The notes under the pieces were generated by a model that was not told where the DNA came from, did not search any database, and was given only the letters and a program-made list of their open reading frames with translations. From NCBI GenBank assembly GCA_003105285.1, contig PQAN01000430.1, forward strand, positions 1 through 5,224: 5,224 nt of DNA, in the 5' to 3' direction. This document shows, in pieces, positions 1-5,224 of the stretch (its first letter is position 1; each line of letters opens with the position of its first letter). Made by a program: the position numbers and the translations under genes. Origin of the DNA: Methylocystaceae bacterium (GTDB lineage Bacteria; Pseudomonadota; Alphaproteobacteria; Rhizobiales; Beijerinckiaceae).

Positions 1-192
1 GAGAACGCCTCGCATGAGAGCTTCTACAAGGCGCCCGGCGTGACCTTTGCGGATGGCAAGCCTCTCGATCAGGACGGCAAGGAAATCTATTTCGCCCATT
101 GGGCCGGAGCGACGAGCCTGCCCTCGACCGGCGTGTTCGACGCCGCCTGGAAGGAACTGTCCACCCGAGCCTGGGCGCGATTTCGCAAATAG
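1..192 (+). CDS. C-terminal end of an unidentified protein (5' truncated; possibly a glycosyltransferase)
   Basis: Frame 1 is open from the first base to a TAG at 190-192, giving the last 63 residues of a protein whose start lies before the window. The codons favour G or C at third positions, as in the neighbouring genes, which supports real coding. The tail is soluble, with no membrane segment, and has a run of aromatic and small residues around IYFAHWAGATSLPS, ending in ARFRK. The 'HWAG' stretch recalls the His-x-x-Gly element near the C-terminus of some nucleotide-sugar glycosyltransferases, and the neighbouring envelope-export genes would fit that. This is only a weak resemblance, so no function is assigned. 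It lies 96 nt upstream of the LptF-type gene on the same strand. Confidence 0.6.
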   Translation, partial: ENASHESFYKAPGVTFADGKPLDQDGKEIYFAHWAGATSLPSTGVFDAAWKELSTRAWARFRK

Positions 193-232
193 ACCAAATT
201 CCGTTATGAGAATGGCTGGACATGACGGTGGC

Positions 233-250
233 CCGGCCCCGCGGGGTCGG
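233..250 (+). other. GC-rich hairpin in the gap between the first gene and the lptF-type gene
   Basis: A 7-bp stem with a CGCG loop (CCGGCCC / GGGTCGG, one G-T wobble) lies 40 nt after the upstream stop codon and 38 nt before the next start. No T-run follows on either strand, so it is not a clear intrinsic terminator. The rest of the 193-288 gap shows only the ribosome-binding region of the downstream gene. In a GC-rich genome such a stem can arise by chance. Confidence 0.3.
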
Positions 251-288
251 CGTTCGGAAAGAGTCTGAGACGCGCCGGAACGGGAACT

Positions 289-1452
289 ATGCCTCGCTTA
301 TTGTTCGTCTATCTGGCCAAGCGGGTTCTGTTCAGCACGCTCGTGGTTCAACTCGCTCTCTCCATTCCGGTCGTTCTGTCCTATCTTCTCTACACTCTGC
401 CGCCCGCCGCGGTTCGTGGCGGATTGGTCGGACCGGCGCTGATCGGCACGACGCCGACCGTCGCCTATATCACGCTGCCGATGGCCATCGGCGTCGCCAC
501 GGCGCTCGAATTCGCGCGCATGTCGAGCGAGGGCATGATCGCCGTCCTCTACGCCCTGAGGTTGTCGGTGTGGTCGGTGTGCCGGCCGGCCATCGTCTGC
601 GCGCTCGCCCTCGTCGTCGTCGGCTACGGCCTCGCCAATTTCGTCGCGCCGCATTATTCCGGCAGCCTGCAGGACGTCATCAACGTGCTGCGCAACTCCT
701 TGAATCACCGGATGCTCGAGCCGACGCATTTCTACACTTTCGACCATGGCGTGAAGACGCTCTATCTCGAGCGCTGGGAGACGCCGGACATCGCCGTCAA
801 TCTGTTCGTGCGGCAGATTTCGGTCGAGAAGCGTCAGGAAGAGACCATCACCGCGGCGCGCGCCGAGTTTCGCCGCGGCGCGTCGGGCGTCGTCGTCGCT
901 CTGTCGAAGGGCAGCATTCAGACGCGCTCGCTCGACAGCGGCGACGTCCGCATCGCCAATTTCGACGAATATGCGATGGCCTTGCCGATGCAGGGCAGCT
1001 CCAGCCTGCCGCAGCGCAACTGGCGCGGCGTCTATGAATTGTCGCTCCTCGACTTCATCGCGGAATTCGCGACGGCGCGCCTCGACCAGCGCCAGATGGG
1101 CGAGTGGATGGCCGAAAGCGCCAAGCGATTCGGCGTTCCGCTGCTGGCGATCGCCCACACGCTGCTGGCGATGGCGCTCGTCCTCACATTCGGCAATGTG
1201 ACCGGCCGCCGCGGCGCGATGGGCAGCCTGGCCATCGTCGCCATCCCGGCCGCCCACATTTTCTTCCTCGTGGCGCTCGAGGCGCTGCTGCGCGCCGACG
1301 CGCATTTCATGGCGCTGCTCGCGGCGCTGGCGGCGGCGGAGATCGTCGGTTCGATATGGCTCATCACGCGACGGCACATGAGCACGCGGCCGAGAACTCT
1401 GCTCGCGGGCCTCGAAGGCGTTGCGCCGCGAACGCCGAGCATGGCGGCCTGA
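289..1452 (+). CDS. lptF: LptF/LptG (YjgP/YjgQ) family permease, closest to LptF
   Basis: This 387-residue inner-membrane protein has the layout of LptF/LptG, the permease subunits that work with the LptB ATPase to lift lipopolysaccharide out of the inner membrane. Three hydrophobic segments (about 12-35, 50-75 and 98-120) precede a roughly 155-residue polar domain (121-278), expected to be the periplasmic jellyroll. Three more segments follow (about 281-301, 309-332 and 338-360). Family-like elements are the N-terminal YLAKRVLF, LEFARMSSEGMIAVLYA after the second segment, SKGSIQTRSL...FDEYAMAL in the periplasmic domain, and ESAKRFGVPLLA at the fourth segment. The periplasmic motif favours LptF over LptG. 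E. coli LptF has 366 residues, so the length fits. The ATG is preceded by GGAA (277-280) at 8 nt spacing. LptF is usually paired with LptG, but none follows here, so this could be a paralogue. The next gene converges from the other strand. Confidence 0.78.
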   Translation: MPRLLFVYLAKRVLFSTLVVQLALSIPVVLSYLLYTLPPAAVRGGLVGPALIGTTPTVAYITLPMAIGVATALEFARMSSEGMIAVLYALRLSVWSVCRPAIVCALALVVVGYGLANFVAPHYSGSLQDVINVLRNSLNHRMLEPTHFYTFDHGVKTLYLERWETPDIAVNLFVRQISVEKRQEETITAARAEFRRGASGVVVALSKGSIQTRSLDSGDVRIANFDEYAMALPMQGSSSLPQRNWRGVYELSLLDFIAEFATARLDQRQMGEWMAESAKRFGVPLLAIAHTLLAMALVLTFGNVTGRRGAMGSLAIVAIPAAHIFFLVALEALLRADAHFMALLAALAAAEIVGSIWLITRRHMSTRPRTLLAGLEGVAPRTPSMAA

Positions 1453-1473
1453 GGCCTCGGCGCTCAGGCCGCC
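1443..1473. terminator. Perfect inverted repeat across two convergent stop codons; candidate bidirectional terminator
   Basis: GGCGGCCTGAG (1443-1453) and CTCAGGCCGCC (1463-1473) form a perfect 11-bp stem with a 9-nt loop. The left arm holds the TGA of the lptF-type gene (1450-1452) and the right arm holds the stop of the minus-strand ATPase gene (1464-1466). The same stem would form in both transcripts. No T-run follows in either direction, so intrinsic termination is uncertain. It may instead slow polymerase, protect 3' ends, or work with Rho. Confidence 0.5.
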
Positions 1474-2207
1474 TGCGCCAGCACGATCTCGCGATAATGC
1501 GCGATGATCTCGTCGGGCGCGCCGTTTTCGCGCACCGCGCCCTCGTCGATCCAGATGATTCGATCGCACAGCTTCGACAGGAAGGGGAGGTCGTGCGATA
1601 CGGTCAAAATAGTGCCGGTTCGGGCGAAATCTTCGATGAAGGCCTCGCATTTCGCCTGGAAGACCTCGTCGCCGACCGAAAGCGCCTCGTCGACGATGAG
1701 AATGTCGGCGTCGGCGTTGGCGCAGATAGCGAAAGCGACGCGCGCCAGCATGCCGCTCGAATAGAGCCGCATCGGCTGGTCGAAGAACGAGCCGATGTCG
1801 GCGAATTCCTCGATTTTCGGCAGGCGCTTCTCCACTTCCTTGCGCTTCAAGCCGAGGATGGCGCCGCCGATCATCGCATTCTCGCGCCCCGTCAGCAGTC
1901 CGTCGAAACCGGAGGTCAGCGCGAGAATCGGCGCCACGCGACCCTTCACCTCGAAGGAGCCGCGCGTCGGCCTGGTGATGCCGCACAGGATTTGCAGCAG
2001 CGTGGTCTTGCCGGCGCCGTTACGGCCGATGATGCCGACCTTCTCACCCTTGCGGACATCGAAGCCGATGTCGTGCAGCACCCAGTGCTCCTGATAGAAC
2101 TTCTTCCACAGGCCGAACAGGATCTGCTTGAGCTGGTCGTTGCGATGCAGATAGAGCTGGAACGCCTTGCCGACCCCTGAACAGCTGATGATGATTTCAG
2201 ATGACAT
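1464..2207 (-). CDS. Polysaccharide ABC exporter, ATP-binding subunit (Wzt/KpsT/TagH type, short form)
   Basis: This 247-residue cytoplasmic ATPase should power export of a cell-surface polysaccharide through the adjacent ABC-2 permease. The nucleotide-binding domain is complete: Walker A GRNGAGKTT (61-69), the subfamily's signature YSSGM (149-153), Walker B ILIVDE (169-174, Asp173 and Glu174), D-loop SVGD (177-180) and switch His205. The N-terminal insert LYLHRNDQLKQILFG and the FDGLLTGRENAM stretch are typical of O-antigen and capsule exporters. It ends about 40 residues after the switch region, so it lacks the C-terminal carbohydrate-binding domain of long Wzt proteins and resembles KpsT/TagH. 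The ATG at 2205-2207 is chosen because the family match begins there; a start at 2288 would add a Ser-rich leader lying wholly inside the permease gene. The ATG overlaps the permease stop by 11 nt, implying translational coupling. The exported glycan cannot be deduced. Confidence 0.9.
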   Translation of the reverse strand: MSSEIIISCSGVGKAFQLYLHRNDQLKQILFGLWKKFYQEHWVLHDIGFDVRKGEKVGIIGRNGAGKTTLLQILCGITRPTRGSFEVKGRVAPILALTSGFDGLLTGRENAMIGGAILGLKRKEVEKRLPKIEEFADIGSFFDQPMRLYSSGMLARVAFAICANADADILIVDEALSVGDEVFQAKCEAFIEDFARTGTILTVSHDLPFLSKLCDRIIWIDEGAVRENGAPDEIIAHYREIVLAQAA

Positions 2208-2997
2208 CGACGATGACCGATTTGTAGCGCATGAAGAATTGATAGCCGAAGATGAAGACGGCGTAGGAGAGGACGACGACGGCGACATAGGCGAACGGAT
2301 TCGGCAAGAGGCCGTCGAGCGCCGCGCCGCGCAACATTTCGATGTAATCTCCGACCAAATTGAGGCGCAGCCAGACGCCGATGTTCGAAGGGATTTGCGC
2401 CAGCCGATAGAAGATCGGCGTCGCGAACATCAGCACCGGCACGACCGACACCATGATGTGCGCGACGTCGCGCGTGAAGGCCCCGAGCGCCATCAGGAAC
2501 CAAACGATCCCCAGCATGAACAAGGCGAAAGGAATGACGAGAAAGGGCGTGAACAGAATCGTCCAGGGCAATTCGCCCGCGGTCGCGAGGCGGAAAATAA
2601 TGTAGACGACGAAGCTGATGCCGCCATAGACGAAGGCCCTTATCGTCGCCACCCAGGCGATCGTCTCGCTCGGAAAGATCGACTTCTTCACGAAGGTCAC
2701 ATGCTCGTGCAGCAGGCCGGGCGCGCGATAGGCGAGTTCGCTGAAGAGATTGAAGACGATCAGCCCGATGAAAATTCCGGCGGCGTAGTCGGTCGTCTTC
2801 TGTCCTTCGGCCAATTGCGGGACCGTTATGGAAAACAACACCGTATAAGTGAGGAGCATGACGAGCGGCGCGAGCACGGCCCATAGCGGCCCGAGCACGG
2901 AGCCCCGAAACCGCGAGGTGAGCTCCCGCCGCACCACGGCGCGAATGAGCTCCCGGTGATGCAGCGCGCGTTCGAAGGGGGCGACATAGGTCGCCAA
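2197..2997 (-). CDS. Polysaccharide ABC exporter, ABC-2 permease subunit (Wzm/KpsM/TagG type)
   Basis: This is an integral inner-membrane protein of about 266 residues that should form the channel for the polysaccharide exported with the ATPase encoded just downstream. Near the N-terminus it has the ABC-2 polysaccharide permease pattern RRELTSRFRGSVLGPLW (23-39), an amphipathic segment followed by the first membrane span. Hydrophobic segments lie at about 40-58, 72-90, 120-137, 147-172, 180-197 and 236-255, giving the usual six spans. The stretch LRLNLVGDYIEMLRGAALDG before the last span matches the conserved NP..YLI/VE.lR region, although the usual Pro is Leu here. The annotated start is TTG (2995-2997), which has no Shine-Dalgarno. 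A CTG seven codons upstream (3016-3018), in the same open frame, has a strong one, so the protein may have 273 residues. An in-frame TAA at 3034-3036 limits any longer form. Confidence 0.9.
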   Translation of the reverse strand: MATYVAPFERALHHRELIRAVVRRELTSRFRGSVLGPLWAVLAPLVMLLTYTVLFSITVPQLAEGQKTTDYAAGIFIGLIVFNLFSELAYRAPGLLHEHVTFVKKSIFPSETIAWVATIRAFVYGGISFVVYIIFRLATAGELPWTILFTPFLVIPFALFMLGIVWFLMALGAFTRDVAHIMVSVVPVLMFATPIFYRLAQIPSNIGVWLRLNLVGDYIEMLRGAALDGLLPNPFAYVAVVVLSYAVFIFGYQFFMRYKSVIVDVI

Positions 2998-3025
2998 GGG
3001 TATGGAGGCGAGCGACAGGAAGCGG

Positions 3026-3031
3026 CTCCTT
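3026..3031 (-). promoter_or_regulatory. Shine-Dalgarno AAGGAG placed for a CTG start of the exporter permease
   Basis: On the minus strand AAGAAGGAG (core AAGGAG at 3031-3026) is followed after 7 nt by an in-frame CTG (3018-3016) that opens the permease frame. The conventional TTG start lies 28 nt from this site, too far for normal use, and has no purine-rich site of its own. The site therefore argues for CTG initiation, or for a sequence difference at the true start. Confidence 0.5.
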
Positions 3032-3059
3032 CTTTAACAAAGCGCGTCGGCGAAAAACG

Positions 3060-3089
3060 CATAGACCAGTTCGGGACGGCCCGTGTCAA
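3060..3089 (-). promoter_or_regulatory. Candidate promoter of the polysaccharide exporter operon
   Basis: A perfect TTGACA lies on the minus strand at 3089-3084. After 17-18 nt comes GTCTATG (3066-3060), a weak -10. Transcription would start near 3050-3055, about 20-25 nt before the AAGGAG site. The -35 is convincing and the -10 is not, so confidence is limited. Confidence 0.35.
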
Positions 3090-3147
3090 TGCTCGTGAAA
3101 ACGCGCGGCATTTGCTGCGCCGGGGGGATCGATCGGCCGCGCGGCGG

Positions 3148-3177
3148 CTTGACGCGGGGCGGCGCCGTTCCTACTCT
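3148..3177 (+). promoter_or_regulatory. Candidate housekeeping sigma promoter of trxA
   Basis: CTTGACG (3148-3154) and CTACTCT (3171-3177) are spaced so that 17 nt separate TTGACG from TACTCT. This fits the alphaproteobacterial sigma-70 pattern CTTGAC-N17-CTATAT, with a good -35 and a partial -10. Transcription would start near 3183-3185, leaving a leader of about 24 nt that contains AAAGGA (3197-3202), 5 nt before the trxA ATG. The same transcript could run on into modB and modC, as no strong terminator separates them. Confidence 0.5.
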
Positions 3178-3207
3178 TTGTAAAAATTTCAATTCGAAAG
3201 GAAACCC

Positions 3208-3528
3208 ATGTCGACCGTCAAGATCACCGACGCGACTTTCGAGGCCGAAGTTCTGCAAGCCGCCCAGCCGGTGGTCGTGGATTTCTGGGCCGAATGGTGC
3301 GGCCCCTGCCGCACCATCGCCCCATCGCTCGAGGAAATCGCCACCGAGCTCAAAGACAAGATCAAGGTCGTCAAGCTCAATGTCGACGAAAATCCGAATG
3401 TCGCCGGCAAGCTCGGCATTCGCTCGATTCCGACGCTGATTCTGTTCAAGGACGGCAAGGCCGCGTCGCAGAAAGTCGGCGCCGCGCCCAAGGGCGAGCT
3501 CGTGCGCTGGATCAATGGCGCTATATAA
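3208..3528 (+). CDS. trxA: Thioredoxin 1
   Basis: This 106-residue cytoplasmic thioredoxin reduces protein disulfides with electrons from thioredoxin reductase, serving partners such as ribonucleotide reductase, PAPS/sulfate reduction and methionine sulfoxide reductases. It is a single classical thioredoxin fold with the active site WCGPC (30-34, Cys31 and Cys34), the buried Asp25 in VVDFWA, the cis-Pro75 in SIPT, and the C-terminal FKDGK...G stretch. It has no signal peptide or extra domain, and the length matches E. coli TrxA (about 108 residues). The ATG follows AAAGGA at 5 nt spacing. It is transcribed divergently from the polysaccharide exporter and lies 63 nt upstream of modB on the same strand. 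The gene ends in an AT-rich ATA-TAA (3523-3528), unusual for this GC-rich sequence and possibly part of a regulatory site for the molybdate genes. Confidence 0.97.
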   Translation: MSTVKITDATFEAEVLQAAQPVVVDFWAEWCGPCRTIAPSLEEIATELKDKIKVVKLNVDENPNVAGKLGIRSIPTLILFKDGKAASQKVGAAPKGELVRWINGAI

Positions 3529-3530
3529 CG
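3519..3530 (+). promoter_or_regulatory. AT-rich CGCTATATAACG element: ModE-like half-site and/or -10 box upstream of modBC
   Basis: CGCTATATAACG spans the end of trxA and its stop codon, about 61 nt before the modB start. It matches both half-sites of the Mo-box consensus as I recall it (ATCGCTATATA-N6-TATATAACGAT): CGCTATATA from the left arm and TATATAACG from the right, sharing one TATATA. No second arm is found at N6 on either side, so it is not a canonical ModE operator. CTATAT (3521-3526) also equals the alphaproteobacterial -10 consensus, but the matching -35 region (about 3498-3504) is poor. Function is inferred only. Confidence 0.3.
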
Positions 3531-3562
3531 GCTCGACGCAGCGGGAGCGAAGGCGTATTCCA

Positions 3563-3581
3563 TTCGGGACCAAGTCTCGGA
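3563..3581 (+). other. Hairpin just before the modB start, covering its likely ribosome-binding site
   Basis: TTCGGGAC and GTCTCGGA pair as an 8-bp stem, including two G-U pairs, around a CAA loop. The 3' arm contains most of CGGAA (3578-3582 region), the only purine-rich site near the TTG start at 3592. No T-run follows that would make it a clear terminator after trxA. It may limit modB translation, act as a weak attenuator, or be chance. The rest of the 3529-3591 gap shows nothing else. Confidence 0.3.
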
Positions 3582-3591
3582 AATTGCGCCT

Positions 3592-4287
3592 TTGTTCGAT
3601 CTCTCCCCGCAAGAACTGACGGCGATCGGCCTCAGCCTGAAGGTCGCGGGAACGGCGACGCTGCTTTCGCTGCCGATCGCGATTCTTGTCGCCTACGCTC
3701 TGGCGCGCTGGCGATTTCCCGGCCATGCCGCGCTCAACGCCATCATTCATCTGCCGCTGGTGATGCCGCCCGTCGTCACCGGCTTCGCGCTGCTCCTGCT
3801 GCTCGGCCGGCGGACGCCGATCGGCGGCTTCCTCGCCGAATATTTGGGCATCGTCTTCGCCTTCCGCTGGACGGGCGCGGCGCTGGCGGCGGCGGTCATG
3901 AGCTTTCCGCTGATGATCCGCCCGATTCGCCTCTCCTTCGAGAACATCGACGAGAGACTGGGGCTGGCGGCGCGCTCGCTCGGCGCCGACAGGCTCTGGA
4001 CCTTCTTCCTCGTGACTCTGCCGCTCGCGGCGCCCGGCGTCGTCGTCGGCACGATCTTAGGGTTCGCCAAGGCGCTCGGCGAATTCGGCGCGACGATCAC
4101 TTTCGTCTCGAATATTCCGGGCGAGACCCAGACGATCCCTTCCGCCATCTACAGCCTGACGCAGACGCCGGACGGCGATCGCGACGCGCTGCGCCTCGCG
4201 GCGATCTCGGCGATCATCGCCGTCACGGCGCTCGTCGTCTCGGAGATCTTGCAGAAGCGCGCCGAGGAGAAGAGGTCGGGCAAATGA
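3592..4287 (+). CDS. modB: Molybdate ABC transporter permease ModB
   Basis: This 231-residue inner-membrane permease should form the homodimeric channel of the high-affinity molybdate importer, passing molybdate from ModA to the cytoplasm with ModC supplying ATP. It resembles E. coli ModB (229 residues) almost throughout: GLSLKVAGTATLLSLP, IIHLPLVMPPVV, AAAVMSFPLMIRPIRL, the ATPase-coupling loop LAARSLGADRLWTFFLVTLP (125-144), and the highly diagnostic ALGEFGATITFVSNIPGET (161-179) with TIPSAIYSL. Hydrophobic spans lie at about 12-36, 50-72, 90-109, 139-160 and 202-220. The start is TTG at 3592, with GGAA 9 nt upstream; no ATG or GTG fits better, and the N-terminal length agrees with ModB. 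Its TGA overlaps the modC ATG as ATGA, so the two are translationally coupled. The gene upstream is trxA rather than the usual modA. Confidence 0.95.
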   Translation: MFDLSPQELTAIGLSLKVAGTATLLSLPIAILVAYALARWRFPGHAALNAIIHLPLVMPPVVTGFALLLLLGRRTPIGGFLAEYLGIVFAFRWTGAALAAAVMSFPLMIRPIRLSFENIDERLGLAARSLGADRLWTFFLVTLPLAAPGVVVGTILGFAKALGEFGATITFVSNIPGETQTIPSAIYSLTQTPDGDRDALRLAAISAIIAVTALVVSEILQKRAEEKRSGK

Positions 4288-5224
4288 TCGCCGTCGACAT
4301 TCGCTTCGCGCGCGGCGACTTCGATCTTGTCGCGACCTTCGAGACGAAAGCGAGAATCGTCGCGCTGCACGGCCCGTCCGGCTCCGGCAAGACGACGATC
4401 GCCCATCTCGTCGCCGGCCTCATCGCGCCGACGGAGGGCCGCATCGCCGTCAACGGCGCCCTGCTCGTCGATACGAACGAAGGATTGTTCACGCCGCCCG
4501 AGAAGCGGCGAATCGGCCTCGTGTTCCAGGACGCGATGCTGTTTCCGCATCTCGACGTGCGCCGCAACGTCACCTTCGGCCGCTTCTTCACGCCCAAGGC
4601 CGAGCGCCGCGTGCCCTTCGACGCCGTCGTGGAGACGCTCGGCATCGCGCATCTCCTGAAGAGAAGCACGGGCACGCTGTCGGGCGGCGAGCGCCAGCGC
4701 GTCGGCCTCGCGCGTGCGCTTCTCGTCTCGCCGCGCCTGCTGGTGATGGACGAGCCGATGGCCTCGCTCGATTTCGACCGGCGCCAGGAGATCATGACGC
4801 TCATCGAGCGCATGCGCGACGAATTCGCCATTCCGATCCTCCTCGTCTCGCACGCCGCCGACGAAATCCTGCGGCTCGCCGACGAGGTCGTCGTGCTGGA
4901 TCGAGGCCGAATCGTCGCGCAGGGGCTGCCGTCGGAGACGCTCGCCGCCGCGAGCCGCGTCATGGAAAACGGACGCTTCGCGGTCGTCAGCGCCGTCGAG
5001 GCGCGCGCCGACGCCTTCGATCCGCGCTATGGCGTGACGCGGCTCGTCCATCCGGCGGGAGAGATCGTCGTCGCCGCGCGGATCACCGACGGCGAGCGGC
5101 GGGTGCGCGCGCTCATCAATGCGACCGACGTCGCGCTGGCGCGGCGACGGCCGTCCGACCTCAGCATCCGCACGGTGCTGGAGGCGAAGATCGCCGGCCT
5201 CGACGAGGACGAAGGGCCCTTGGC
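4284..5224 (+). CDS. modC: Molybdate ABC transporter ATP-binding protein ModC (3' end beyond window)
   Basis: The frame opens with the ATG of the ATGA overlap with modB and stays open to the last base, giving 313 residues without a stop. The ATPase domain is complete: Walker A GPSGSGKTT (30-38), Q-loop Gln82 in LVFQDAMLFPHLDV, signature LSGGERQR (132-139), Walker B LLVMDEP (152-158), D-loop ASLD (160-163) and switch His190 in LLVSHAADE. The PPEKRRIGLVFQ and LFPHL stretches are typical of ModC. After about residue 235 comes the regulatory region, with VRALINATDVALARRRP and LSIRTVLEAKIA resembling the MOP/TOBE molybdate-binding fold. E. coli ModC has 352 residues, so roughly 40-55 residues are missing past the edge. 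ModC hydrolyses ATP at the cytoplasmic face to drive import through ModB. Confidence 0.95.
   Translation, partial: MIAVDIRFARGDFDLVATFETKARIVALHGPSGSGKTTIAHLVAGLIAPTEGRIAVNGALLVDTNEGLFTPPEKRRIGLVFQDAMLFPHLDVRRNVTFGRFFTPKAERRVPFDAVVETLGIAHLLKRSTGTLSGGERQRVGLARALLVSPRLLVMDEPMASLDFDRRQEIMTLIERMRDEFAIPILLVSHAADEILRLADEVVVLDRGRIVAQGLPSETLAAASRVMENGRFAVVSAVEARADAFDPRYGVTRLVHPAGEIVVAARITDGERRVRALINATDVALARRRPSDLSIRTVLEAKIAGLDEDEGPL

Noticed and set aside
222..1037. A 271-codon + strand frame overlapping the lptF-type gene
   Set aside because: It is rich in Arg, His and Ala without domain features, while the overlapping frame has the six-span LptF layout and a ribosome-binding site.
298..1986. A 562-codon open frame on the minus strand antisense to the lptF-type gene and part of the ATPase frame
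   Set aside because: Its translation is an Arg/Asp/Glu-rich low-complexity string with no motif or membrane segment, and it overlaps two genes with clear family features. Long antisense frames are expected in GC-rich coding DNA.
2208..2288. A longer N-terminus for the exporter ATPase, starting at 2288
   Set aside because: The extra 27 residues are almost all Ser, Pro, Thr and Asn and are the out-of-frame reading of the permease C-terminus. The family match begins at the ATG at 2207.
3529..3591. A molybdenum-cofactor riboswitch upstream of modB
   Set aside because: The 63-nt gap is too short for that RNA and holds only a small 8-bp hairpin.
3034..3750. A 238-codon minus-strand frame across trxA and the start of modB
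   Set aside because: It is antisense to the unmistakable thioredoxin and ModB frames and shows no recognisable protein features.
4149..5051. A 300-codon minus-strand open frame opposite modB and modC
   Set aside because: It is a charged low-complexity translation fully antisense to modC, whose ATPase motifs are complete in the + frame.

Overview
The window is ordinary GC-rich proteobacterial chromosome. Gram-negative envelope genes, a classical thioredoxin and promoter-like elements close to CTTGAC-N17-CTATAT suggest an alphaproteobacterium. Genus cannot be fixed from the sequence alone; a Rhizobiales-type organism is a guess. Nothing points to a mobile element, CRISPR array, tRNA or rRNA.

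Layout, left to right. (1) The 3' end of an unidentified + strand gene (1-192) and a short gap with a GC-rich hairpin. (2) A complete LptF-type permease gene (289-1452, +). (3) Converging on it, a two-gene minus-strand operon for a polysaccharide ABC-2 exporter: permease (2197-2997) then ATPase (1464-2207), overlapping by 11 nt. The stop codons of the LptF and ATPase genes lie in opposite arms of one perfect 11-bp inverted repeat. (4) A divergent intergenic region (about 3000-3207) with candidate promoters for the exporter operon and for thioredoxin. (5) trxA (3208-3528, +), then modB (3592-4287) and modC (4284 to the window end, cut). modB and modC share an ATGA overlap.

The left half concerns cell-surface glycans. 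LptF-family proteins extract lipopolysaccharide from the inner membrane, and the Wzm/Wzt (KpsM/KpsT) type pair exports an undecaprenyl- or lipid-linked polysaccharide. The right half concerns redox and molybdate: a cytoplasmic thioredoxin, then the permease and ATPase of a high-affinity molybdate importer. Its periplasmic binding protein gene, modA, is not upstream of modB and must lie beyond the window or elsewhere.

I found no convincing undescribed system. The observations most worth a second look are a strong Shine-Dalgarno placed for a CTG start of the exporter permease, an AT-rich ModE-like half-site or -10 element across the trxA stop codon, a hairpin over the likely modB ribosome-binding site, and the symmetric hairpin holding both convergent stop codons.
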